Positions 1 through 10,400 of a stretch of DNA of 64,000 nt are shown here, piece after piece. Made by a program: the position numbers and the translations under genes. The first letter of the stretch is position 1, and each line of letters opens with the position of its first letter. Location of the stretch: assembly GCA_030159075.1 (NCBI GenBank), contig BROG01000031.1, positions 1,767,001 through 1,831,000 of the forward strand. Direction: 5' to 3'. The notes under the pieces are model-generated. The model was not told the DNA's origin and did not search any database. It saw nothing but the letters and a program-made list of their open reading frames with translations. Origin of the DNA: Atrina japonica (Eukaryota; Mollusca; Bivalvia; Pterioida; Pinnidae).

Positions 1-440
1 AATGAGCAGATATAGATAATGAGCATATAAAGATAACATTCATCTGTAACTAGTATCTACCCTACCAAACTACCAGTACTGGTATATGACAATACAAGAT
101 CTGTAGCAGATATAGATAATGAGCAGATATAGATAATGAACATATAAAGATAACATTCATCTGTAACTAGTATCTACCCTACCAAACTACCAGTACTGGT
201 ATATGACAATACAAGATCTGTAGCAGATATAGATAATAAACAGATATAGATAATGAGCAGATATAGATAATGAGCAGATATAGATAATGAACAGATATTG
301 ATAATAAACAGATAATGAACAGATAAAGATAACATTAATCATCTGTAACTAATATCTACCCTACCAAACTACCAATATATGATAATACAGGAACTGTAAC
401 ATATATAGATAATGAACGTATAAAGATAATGAACAGATAG
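1..440. repeat. Nested tandem repeat, 117-bp macro-unit with 17-bp subunits
   Basis: The segment gataacattcatctgtaact recurs at about 32, 149 and 328, giving a macro-unit of about 117 bp. Between macro-copies a 17-bp subunit (atgagcagatatagata) is repeated several times. The array runs off the left edge, so its full length is unknown. No coding potential was seen. Confidence 0.85.
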
Positions 441-584
441 TCACATCGCTGCCAGTCTAAATACATCTCTAACACTGTCAGTCCATAACAGCTAATCTTC
501 AACTATAAAGTATTGAACTTCAAGACAAATGTCAAAATTCAGAATTGACCTTCCACTATCAACTTTTTAGAACCTATCTGTTAC

Positions 585-850
585 TGCTGAGTCCCTAATG
601 ACCACCTGTGTATAAAGACCACCTGGTTACAAAGACCAGTTTTTGCTGTCCCTAACAGTACCATTTGTGTAAAAATCAACCTCTATATAAAGACCACCTC
701 CCTATAAAGACCAGTTTTTGCTGTCCCTAACAGTACCATTTGTGTAAAAATCAACCTCTATATAAAGACCACCTCCCTATAAAGACCAGTTTTCTTGTGT
801 CCCTCAGGAAGTCGTTATATACAAGTTTCACTGTAATTGACTTGTTTTAT
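585..850 (+). mobile_element. Dispersed 'gaccacct' repeat with an internal 75-bp duplication
   Basis: A dispersed element built of phrases such as tataaagaccacct and gaccagtttttgctgtccct, ending in caagtttcactgta. The stretch beginning gaccagtttttgctg occurs at 634 and again at 709, a 75-bp direct duplication. A second copy lies in opposite orientation at 45565-45750 and lacks the duplication. Related wording recurs at 32500-32575 and 32876-33045. It appears non-coding. The style is common in mollusc genomes (recognition from memory, not a search). Confidence 0.65.
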
Positions 851-1221
851 AATGAATATCAATCCCTGCAAGTTTCCTGGTTTAAAGAGCTAATGCTATC
901 AAGACTTTTGATCTTAAGACATTTTTCTTGCAAAGACATTTGGCCCTAGATTAGGACTTCAGTTGCCATAGTGTGATCTAAGTCCAAGTCCGTGATCCCA
1001 AGACAAGAACTTTACAGTGCAAAAAACATAAATATTTACGTTACATTAACCAGTTTGTATAACTGGAAGAGTTTATGAGACTGTTATATTTGATGCCTAC
1101 TACCTAACTTTCTACAGGAATAATTGACATACTAGTTTGTGGTAGTATTATCATGTATCTCATTATTGAGGATTTCTTTTCTTTGGAAGAATCATCACTC
1201 ATACATCATCTTATCTGATAG

Positions 1222-1416
1222 TGTGGAGATGAAGAGTGATGTGGTCAGCAAAGTGGCGACTGTTGAAATGAAAAGTACAAATATCAGTAGACAATTGAAA
1301 GATCTGACTCCCAAACAAAATCCATCTGCTCCAAGACCTCTAATACATGTTCCAACACTTCCGCTTGCCATAGATACATTCAAAAACAAATCAGACATTA
1401 CTTGTATATCATGGAA
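1222..1416 (+). CDS. Probable internal exon of an unrecognised gene (first of a phase-matched pair)
   Basis: An open segment of 65 codons with balanced amino-acid use, including LIHVPTLPLAIDTFKNK and ending near SDITCISWK. It is followed by a consensus donor (ggaa|GTAAGC at 1417). The upstream acceptor is either tatctgatag (exon from 1222) or tttcttttctttggaag (exon from 1190); the second has the better pyrimidine tract and keeps the frame open. The exon ends two bases into a codon. The next exon, after a 100-bp intron, supplies one base and continues in frame. No signal peptide or membrane segment is visible. The end resembles the start of a WD40 blade, but that is too short to call. I do not recognise the protein. 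Confidence 0.45.
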
Positions 1417-1516
1417 GTAAGCTACACATTATCTGATTACAACACTAGGACACCATTTGGCTGCTATTGTTGGGGGCATCTTCATTAATCTACTGATGAA
1501 AGGACTTTTCCTACAG

Positions 1517-1610
1517 AATTTTCATCAGAAGATTAAGTGGTGCCAAGAAATTGCCTCTCCAAGTCAGAATTAATGTTACAGACTTGTATAGCGTGGGTAG
1601 ATACACAAAG
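1517..1610 (+). CDS. Probable internal exon, phase-matched to the exon at 1222-1416
   Basis: The acceptor is strong (cttttcctacag ending at 1516), with a plausible branch-point-like ctactgatg upstream. The donor is consensus (acaaag|GTAAAT at 1611). The first base completes the split codon of the preceding exon. It is followed by 31 open codons reading IFIRRLSGAKK, LPLQVRINV, TDLYSVGRYTK. The exon ends in phase 0. The intron 1417-1516 is exactly 100 bp. Two good splice sites, matching phase and sensible composition together make this the best evidence for a gene in the window. No family is recognised. The next exon is not found nearby, because the 34-bp and 45-bp arrays follow. Confidence 0.45.
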
Positions 1611-1967
1611 GTAAATGGATGTCATCAGAATAGTAACTGTCGTTAATTATATTTATCTTATGGCATCTGACTGTTTTGGGTCACATGACATGTCAGTAAG
1701 ACTGACTATGTCAGTAATATTGACAGTATAATATTATATACTTCATCAATGTACCAAATGTATTAGAGAGCACCTGATTTGTCAATAATGATATACAACA
1801 AGATTATTGTATGTACCTCATAACATACTGTTACAACTCTAGCTTAATAGCTCTCACCTAGATCTTGATGCTTAGTCAAACATCAAAATCTCAGATGAAA
1901 ATAACCACAAATGTTTAGCCCAAAAATGGAATTATTTTTTTTTTTCTTTGATTTTTTCTTTGACTTA

Positions 1968-2545
1968 AACTGCCCTTTACCCCACACTTCCCACTTTCAT
2001 ATATTACCCCTTGCCTTGTATTGCCCACTGTCCCTGACTGCTCATTGCCTTGTATTGCCCACTGTCCCTTACTGCTCATTGCCTTGTATTGCCCACTGTC
2101 CCTGACTGCTCATTGCCTTGTATTGCCCACTGTCCCTTACTGCTCATTGCCTTGTATTGCCCACTGTCCCTGACTGTTCATTTCTTTGTATTGCCCACTG
2201 TCCCTTACTGCTCATTGCCTTGTATTGCCCACTGTCCCTGACTGTTCATTGCCTTGTATTGCCCACTGTCCCTTACTGCTCATTTCTTTGTATTGCCCAC
2301 TGTCCCTGATTGCTGTTTGCATTGCCTTGTATTGCCTTGTATTGCCCACTGTCCCTTACTGCTCATTGCCTTGTATTGCCCACTGTCCCTTACTGCTCAT
2401 TTCTTTGTATTGCCCACTGTCCCTGACTGCTCATTGCCTTGTATTGCCCACTGCCCACTACTGCTTAATGCCTTGTATTGCCCACTGCCCCTTACTGCCC
2501 ATTACCTTGTATTGTCAACCACCCCTTATTTTGTCCATTGACACA
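1968..2545. repeat. 34-bp tandem array with dimeric 68-bp structure
   Basis: The unit is cattgccttgtattgcccac plus tgtcccttactgct, 34 bp, in about 16 copies, pyrimidine-rich on the plus strand. Alternate units carry ccctgactgct or cccttactgct, so the real period is largely 68 bp. The left edge (cccacacttcccactttc) and right edge (after 2450) are more diverged. The open frames inside it are repeat-generated and shift with each 68 bp, so they are not genes. Confidence 0.92.
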
Positions 2546-2629
2546 TACTGCCCAATGTCTTGTACTGGTCAGATTGTATCCTTCTAGTACATTTCTATTA
2601 TTTTAAAATACAATTTGATTTATTGTTTT

Positions 2630-3041
2630 AGATATAACTTAAATTGAACAGACAAAATTTTACTATATTGACGGGTATATAACTTGAACTGAACAGACAA
2701 AATTTGACTATATTGACGGGTATATAACTTGAACTGAACAGATAACAATTTACTATACTGACAGGTATATAACTTGAATTGAACAGACAAAATTTGACTA
2801 TACTGACGGGTATATAACTTAAACTGAACAGACAAAATTTGACTATATTGACTGGTATACAACTTGAACTGAACAGATAACATTTTACTATACTGACGGG
2901 TATATAACTTGAACTGAACAGATAACATTTTACTATACTGACGGGTATATAACTTGAACTGAACAGATAACATTTTACTGTACTGACGGGTATATAACTT
3001 GAACTGAACAGATAACATTTTACTATACTGACGGGTATTTC
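2630..3041. repeat. 45-bp tandem array
   Basis: The unit contains tataacttgaactgaacag and tactatactgacgggta, 45 bp, in about nine copies. Because 45 is a multiple of three, long frames stay open on the minus strand in two registers, each a 15-residue repeat. Open frames in more than one register and the lack of any other gene signal argue against coding. Confidence 0.92.
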
Positions 3042-4388
3042 TAATTTCCCAGAAGTCAAATCTGTTATATGATATCTCCTTATCTATGGTTGCAATAAAA
3101 TGGTTACTGACTTCTCATCATGAGATATCACTGATAAGTCTATAAATCTTTAACACCACAAAAAAAAAATCTGCAAACTAAATGACAAAATTTAAAAAAG
3201 GATCAGCGCAATGATGTTACAAAGAGTACATGACATGTAAATGTATGTCTGCAAAAAGTTTAGATAAAAAAAACATCAAATATGCCAGCACCATCAATAT
3301 GGAGTTTTGGACTTCAGTATTAAATTTTTTCATTTTTACCTGAATGAAAAACAAACTGAAATTCATTCAAACGTTGTTAAAGTATTTACATTTATACCTC
3401 AACCATGTACAAGACTTGATCCCTCATGAGTTTTAACAAAAGTCCTCCATGAGGAATTGTTCACAATGGCAGCTATAAAATATTTATGGTGTATGTGTTG
3501 GTAAACTTCTTTACCTCAATACCAGCCAGAGATAGATGAGGTGCTCTGTGATTATTGATTTCTGCTTACATTGTGCCCAATATTTCTCACTTTATTTCTG
3601 CTTCTGCAGCTTAAATCAATATCATATACTTAACCTTAGCTGCTTCTGTGTGATCTGTGCAGTTTCTTAGTGTCATGTGACTCGACTAAACTTGCAAGAT
3701 TTGTCTCGAAACTATCTCAAAGCTGACACATCTTTTCACTATGTCCTTAGCTTCCATAACATTTAGAAACTTACTCTAGCTGATAAATCTTGATAATGGA
3801 TACACAGTATCATTTTTATAGACATACAAAATTGATAACATCTGTATGTGCTGGTCAAACATAATTCAAACCAGCAAGGCTGTGTTTCCTTTGTAAATAT
3901 TTGATAGGTGGTGAAAAACAAACCATACTTGTTTACCAAACACATACAAATCTAAATTATATAGCTCTGATTGCTAATTAGTTAATACGTTGGTGTCATT
4001 GCAGGTTTTTATGAACAGGACAAGTAAAATGTTGTTATTTATAACACGCCAAGTCCAATGAGCAATTCAATTTAGTGCACACATGTCAAGTTTAATTATG
4101 GCAACCTTTAAGAGCAGGAAACTAATTTTTACTCCTTGTACACTGAAGTGCTCAGAAGTTGATGGTTATCTGAAAACAAATTGTTCTGAAACATACCATG
4201 TTTTATGATCTAAATCAGTCAAAAAGAAGTAAAACACTTCCTTCTATCATTCTAAATGCCACGATTCTTGTAGAGATGTAACAAGTCAGAATTCAATGTC
4301 AATGTTTTAAGATTACAAGAAAAAATATCTATGTGGATCAACTTAGTTTAAAATAACAAATGCCACTGAATTAAAAAAGAGAGAAAAA
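3042..4388. other. AT-rich unique sequence, no gene seen
   Basis: No array, no recognised element and no convincing exon. Several AG acceptor-like sites (for example cttctgcag near 3609) lead directly into stop codons. Confidence 0.5.
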
Positions 4389-4389
4389 C

Positions 4390-6465
4390 CAATATAATAA
4401 AACATATCCTACATTGTTAGTTTTCACTTGTGATTAGGCAGGTGAAAGGGAAGATGATAAAACATAACCTACATTGTTAGTGTTCACCTGTGATTAGGCA
4501 GGTAAAAGGGAACATGACAAAACATATCCTACATTGCTAGTGTTTACCTGTGATTTGGCAGGTAAAAGGGAACAGGACTAAACATATCCTACATTGTTAG
4601 TTTTCACCTGTGATTTGGCAGGTAAACGTGAACAAGACAAAACATATCCTACAGTGTTAGTTTTCTACTGTGATTAGGCAGTTGAAAGGGAACATGATAA
4701 AACATATCCTACATTGTTAGTTTTCACCTGTGATTAGGCAGGTAAAAGGGAACATGTCTAAACAGATCCTACATTGTTAGTTTTCACCTGTGATTAGGCA
4801 GGTAAAATGGAACATGACAAAACATATCCTACAGTGTTAGTTTTCTACTGTGATGAGGCAGGTAAAAGGGAACATGACAAAACATATCCTACATTGTTCG
4901 TTTTCTACTGTGATTAGGCAGGTAAAAGTGAACAAGACAAAACATATCCTACATTGTTAGTGCTCACCTGTAATTAAGCAGGTAAAAAGGAACATAACAA
5001 AACATATCCTACATTGTTAGTTTTCACCTGTGATTAGGCAGGTAAAAGGAATATGACAAAACATATCTCACATTGTTAGTTTTCACCTGTGATTAGGCAG
5101 GTAAAAGCATACAAGACAAAACATATCCTACATTGTTAGTTATCACCTGCAATTAGGCAGGTAAAAGGGATCATAACAAAACATATCCTACATTGTTAGT
5201 TTTCACCTGTGATTAAGCAAGTAAAAGAGAACATGACAATACATATCTCACATCGTTAGATTTCACCTGTGATTCGGCAGTTAAAAGCAAACAAGACAAA
5301 ACATCCTACATTGTGGGTTTTTACCTGTGATTAGGCAGTTAAAAGCAAACAAGACAAAACATCCTACTTTGTGGGTTTTTACCTGTGATTAGACAATTAA
5401 AAGTGAACAAGACAAAACATCCTACATTGTTGGTTTTTACCTGTGATTAGGCAGGTAAAAGCAAACAAAACAAAACATCCTACATTGTGGGTTTTTACCT
5501 GTGATTAGGCAGTGTAAAGCAAATCCTACATTGTGGGTTTTTAGCTGTGATTAGACAAGACAAAACATCCTACATTGTGGGTTTTTACCTGTGATTAGGC
5601 AGTTAAAAGCAAACAAGACAAAACATCCTACTTTGTGGGTTTTTACCTGTGATTAGACAATTAAAAGTGAACAAGACAAAACATCCTACATTGTTGGTTT
5701 TTACCTGTGATTAGGCAGGTAAAAGCAAACAAAACAAAACATCCTACATTGTGGGTTTTTACCTGTGATTAGGCAGGTAAAAGCAAACAAAACAAAACAT
5801 CCTACATTGTGGGTTTTTACCTGTGATTAGGCAGGTAAAAGCAAACAAGACAAAACATCCTACATTGTTGGTTTTTACCTGTGATTAGACAATTAAAAGT
5901 GAACAAGACAAAATATCCTACATTGTTGGTTTTTACCTGTGATTAGACAATTAAAAGTGAACAAGACAAAACATCCTACATTGTTGGTTTTTACCTGTGA
6001 TTAGACAATTAAAAGTTAACAAGACACAACATATCCTACATTGGATAAGACAAGAAAATCAACAAAATATATTCTACATTTTTGGTTTTCACCTGTGATT
6101 AGACAATTAAAAGTTAACAAGACAAAACATCCTACATTGTGGGTTTTTACCTGTGATTAGACAATTAAAAGTGGACAAGACAAAATATCCTACATTGTTG
6201 GTTTTTACCTGTGATTAGACAATTAAAAGTGAACAAGACAAAACATCCTACATTGTTGGTTTTTACCTGTGATTAGGCAGGTAAAAGCAAACAAAACAAA
6301 ACATCCTACATTGTTTGTTTTTACCTGTGATAAGACAATTAATAGTGAACAAGACAAAACATATCCTACATTGTTGGTTTTTACCTGTGATTAGGCAGGT
6401 AAAAGCAAACAAAACAAAACATCCTACATTGTGAGTTTTTACCTGTGATTAGGCAGATCCTACAT
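4390..6465. repeat. 60-bp (then 58-bp) tandem array with a palindrome in each unit
   Basis: From 4390 to about 5290 the unit is about 60 bp (ttttcacctgtgattaggca, ggtaaaagggaacatgacaa, then aacatatcctacattgttag). From about 5290 to 6465 it shortens to about 58 bp with ggtttttacctgtgatta and aagcaaacaa variants. Many units contain facing arms TTTTACCTG and CAGGTAAAA around a short loop. A second subtype has gattagacaattaaaagt and loses the right arm. A diverged insert-like stretch (gataagacaagaaaatcaac) occurs near 6050 and again near 6470. Confidence 0.92.
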
Positions 6466-6965
6466 TGGATAAGACAAGAAAATCAACAAAATATATCCTA
6501 CATTTTTGGTTTTCACCATAATAAGACCAGAAAAACCAACAAGAGATATCTACATTGTTGATTTTTACATAAAATAACACAAGGCCAACAAAATATAATA
6601 CTCTAAATTGTTGGTTTTCACTACGATAAGGCCGAAAAAATAAAAAACAACAAAATATATCTTACATTGTTGGTTTCACATAGAATAAGGCCAGAAAATG
6701 CAACAAAATATAATATTCTAAATTGTTGGCTTTCACTACAATAAGGCTGAAAAAGAAAACAACAAAATATATCTTACATTGCTGGTTTCACATAGAATAA
6801 GGACAGAAAATGCAACAAAATATAATATTCTAAATTGTTGGCTTTCACTACGATAAGGCTGAAAAATAAAACAACAAAATATATCTTACGTTGTTGTTTT
6901 TCACTATGATGAGACAGGTAAAACCAACAAAACAAGTCATATCCTATATTGTTGGTTTTCACCTG
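6466..6965. repeat. Diverged continuation of the array, about 110-bp dimeric units
   Basis: Alternating phrases aaatatatcttacattgttg and tataatattctaaattgttg, joined by gtttcacatagaataagg and ctttcactacgataaggc, give a composite unit of about 110 bp, seen about four times. The halves resemble each other and the upstream 60-bp unit (cctacattgttggttttcac), so this is probably a diverged edge of the same family. Confidence 0.75.
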
Positions 6966-8216
6966 TCAAATCCTCACACAATACATGTATTGTTATTGCC
7001 TTTTTTATTTCCTTTTTACCTTTTTATTTCCATCTTTCTTACTGTTATTTGACAACTACTGTTAATTTACTTTTTTACCTGTATTTATATCTATATACCT
7101 GTTGGACATTACCTGCTTTATTATCTTTACTTACATGTACCTGTACACAGATATGTCACTATGCTGGATTTGATTTGTTTTATCATATTTCCTGTCCTAG
7201 CATCTGAATCCAAAATATACATCTTTAGTCTATTTAATTCTTGTCATAATTTACCTAGCAATATTTCATCCATTTATTACAACACCATCCTGAATGATAT
7301 TGAACTAAATTCTAATTTTGCACTTCATACTCATTGTAATGACAATGTTAATCCATTAAAATAAATGGATGCAAACAATATCCAGTAACATTTAAATCAT
7401 TAAACAGGATGAGTTTGTAATTTTAATAACAGGTAACAGCAGGTGATTTTATATAACATCCAATTACACAATATATAGCTACTGATAAAATAGTCTTTGT
7501 TTGTAGATGCTAAAATATTGACCATCTCAGAGGAATAATCCTCTTTTTTTATACAAAGAAAATGTTATCGCAGAAACTACATGTAATATAATTAAATATA
7601 TGTATGTTATAATACATATGATATAAAGAAGATTGTATTTGATTTTAAATTTGTATAAAACCATTGCAAACTAATTAAATTAAGCTGGAATGAAAACGTT
7701 GACAGTTTCAAAACAAAATGATTGCAAATCTTATTCCATCACAATTTTTAAATCAACAATGTTTTAAAAAAATACATTATACAATATTTGTACATTTATA
7801 TGATATTGTATCATCATATTTATATATAAGGCCAATCTTAATTTTTTCTCTCACTGGTGTCCACTGATAGATAGGTTTTGAGATCATAAAATGAAAAAAA
7901 CAAAAACAAAAAACATCTAGGGAATTATATCTGGAACATAGCCATAAAAGGAACAGTTTAACATAAATATTTATTTTCATCAATTTGAAAACTAACATTT
8001 CATAGGCCGTTTCTTATGTGCCAAAGATTTAGTTTTGTTTTTCTTTTGTTAACACATTAGGAAAACAAGTTATACTGTAAACGTACATAAAATTGCATTT
8101 GTTTTCATTTGATTGTTGTGTTTTTTCTGTCGTTTTCTGTTTTTTTCCCTGATAGAAAGATAGGTTTTTTATTTTAGGGTGGAAGCTAAACATAAAAACA
8201 AATTGAAATGGCCTCA
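6966..8216. other. AT-rich unique sequence, no gene seen
   Basis: T-rich start (6990-7110), then low-complexity AT DNA. Short open frames at 7161-7364 and 7777-7998 have the biased composition expected by chance in AT-rich DNA and lack supporting signals. Confidence 0.5.
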
Positions 8217-8433
8217 AAATCTCAGATACCAAGGTATACATCAGGATGTCCAGGAAAACATATATAAAGCTGGTCAATATTGGACAAACATGGACCTCTG
8301 GAAATCTAGAAGTTGGATCAGGTGCCATGCAGGAGTAAGCATCCCATGTTGACAGGTCACACCCATCGTGAGTCCACAGTCAAATTCAAATGAAATAAAT
8401 GAGGAAGAAATCCTTGTCACAATTCAACAGCTG
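8217..8433 (-). mobile_element. Partial second copy of the Penelope-like element 3' region
   Basis: Matches 27490-27710, the part downstream of the RT pseudogene, in the same orientation. Shared phrases include ctcagatacca, gacctctggaaa, ggatcaggtgccatg, gagtaagcatccc, gtcacacccaycgt and gtccacagtcaa. It carries several small gaps and substitutions. No RT-coding part is present upstream of it, so it is a 3' fragment. It shows that this region is a dispersed element and not local sequence. Confidence 0.75.
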
Positions 8434-9169
8434 CTATCATTAAGAATTACCTCCATGGGGAACTTAATTTTTTCAAGAGCATAGCCCAAACAAGAAAAAC
8501 GAGTGTTGCCAGAAAACAACAAAGCTTGCCACTGTGAAACATAGTTTTTTAAAGAGCATATCCTAAACAAGAAAAGCCAGAAGACAACAAAAATACTGAC
8601 ATTTTTACTAAGGAGTAGGTCAAATGGTATTATCTAGGTCATGGGGTCAAAGATCATGTTACAATTCCAAAGGACTGATCATAATGATTGTGTGTGTGAA
8701 ATACTGAAACTATACTATGTAGATTTCAAAAGATCTTGCCAAGGTTAAAGTTCTGTCCATGGACAATACTGAAGCAACTGGCGATATGACATTAGCTCTC
8801 TAGACAGTTCGTTCCAGCGAGTTTATAACTCTTTCAAGGGGGAGCATTCTGGATGCATCCCACCACAAAAGATCAAATGCTTTACCATAACAAACAAAAC
8901 TAAGAACAAGTTAAAATGAGCTTGATAATTTGTAGATAACGGAAGCTTCATTTTTGGCAGTTAACTGTTCACTTTAACGTTTGCAAAGGAAAACATCATT
9001 TCACATCCAGTGCATTGAACAGCGCAATAATGGGACACTTCTCTGAAGGTTAATATTTCTTAGTTATATCCTTATGAGATTACTTGTGTAATATTATGTT
9101 TATCATATAAATTACAGTCTATCAGATAAGACTTTAAACAGAGTTTCTGTGGCATGACAGGCCTTGCAC
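8434..9169. other. Non-coding sequence with a short direct repeat
   Basis: Two loosely similar segments (agagcatagcccaaacaaga near 8476 and agagcatatcctaaacaaga near 8557) form a diverged direct repeat. Phrases such as aggtcatggggtcaaagatc (about 8637) are typical of dispersed mollusc repeats. No gene seen. Confidence 0.45.
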
Positions 9170-9312
9170 AAAATAGAACCCTCACTGCATTAGCATCAGT
9201 CCATAGAACAGGTCAAAACTTGTAGCACTTTACCTGAAGCTGGTGAAATTTCTATATATATATGCAAGTGTAAAATTCTTGTCAGGATGTAAAACAACAA
9301 ACAAACAAAAAT
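9170..9312 (+). mobile_element. SINE 3' part (tail copy)
   Basis: Contains actgcattagcatcagtcca, tagaacaggtcaaaacttg, gaagctggtgaaat, then gtgtaaaattcttgtcagga and an aacaacaaacaaacaaa end. The same order of phrases is seen at 35250-35370 and 38640-38760. The tRNA-like head is missing or too decayed to see. Confidence 0.65.
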
Positions 9313-9985
9313 AAATAATTCACAGTGATGTAGAATTTATGTACATTGAACTATAGCATATTTTACTTTGATAATATAATCATATTGTGTTTATAACATA
9401 ATATTTTATCATATTGTATCTATTATCATATTTTATCATATATCTATAACATAATATTTTATCTATAACATAATATTTTATCAAATTATATCTATAACAT
9501 CACATTTCATCATGATCTGCAGTATATATCTACTCTGTAATGACAATTTTGTTTTGACAAAATGACCACACATACATCTGGCTGTTTTGTATTTTACTTT
9601 TTCCCTAAACCTTAAGATCCGGACAATAATTCTTACAGCTTCACATCCTCATTTCTCAAATAGCTTTTAATTACATCTCTGACTTCCATTAAAAACAGAC
9701 AGCATCTAACTTGATCATCTAAAAGTCATTTTGATATCAAGAAGCCAACCTTTGAGAGATGAAGAAACTGACGTGAAAAGCTACAAAGCAATACAAGTCA
9801 GATTGTATTACATCACATGTAACAGTTGTACTGTGATGAAAGCCGACAAATCCACACCGGAATACCAAAAGTAAATGTTTAAATTAGCAAATTGGATTAC
9901 ACCACAGAACATACATACATTGGAGCAAATTGTCTTCATTACACCACAGAACCATACATACATTGAATTGTATTTGTAATTTGTA
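9313..9985. other. AT-rich sequence with degenerate short repeats
   Basis: At 9360-9500 the phrase tctataacataatattttat recurs in imperfect copies. The rest is unique and non-coding by inspection. Confidence 0.5.
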
Positions 9986-9989
9986 TCTA

Positions 9990-10400
9990 TGTAGAACCTT
10001 GTCTAAGCTCACCTAAATTTTATTGCATATGCTGTAACTTATACAGTAAGAACCTTGTCTAATGATCCCTTATACAGCTTGAATAAAAAATTTAATTTGA
10101 AACTGATAGGGAATTTGTCACCTTTTGTATAGAAAATAGTAGAACCTTGTCTAATGATCACCTAAATCAGAAGACTTCCAATAGAAAATGCTGTGACTTA
10201 ATTTGTAATAGTTGAAACATATAGTACCATAGGAACCAGGTTGTCTGTCATGAGAATGGATCAGGACTTTACTCAAAGACTTCCAATAAAAAATGCTGTA
10301 ACTTGAATATACAGTACCAGGGAACCTTGTCTAATGATCACCTTACTTAGAAGACTTTCAATAGAAAATGTTTTTAATTTGCCAAACATCAACATAGTAC
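9990..10400. repeat. Diverged tandem repeat around 'aaccttgtctaatgatcacc'
   Basis: Copies of agaaccttgtctaa near 9993, 10050, 10141 and 10320 are each followed by relatives of agacttccaatagaaaatgc and a tgtaactt phrase. Unit spacing is irregular (60-180 bp). It merges into the 81-bp array on the right. Confidence 0.6.

Noticed and set aside
4390..6465. CRISPR-like regular repeats with palindromes
   Set aside because: No unique spacers between the repeats; the whole unit is repeated. The genome is eukaryotic.
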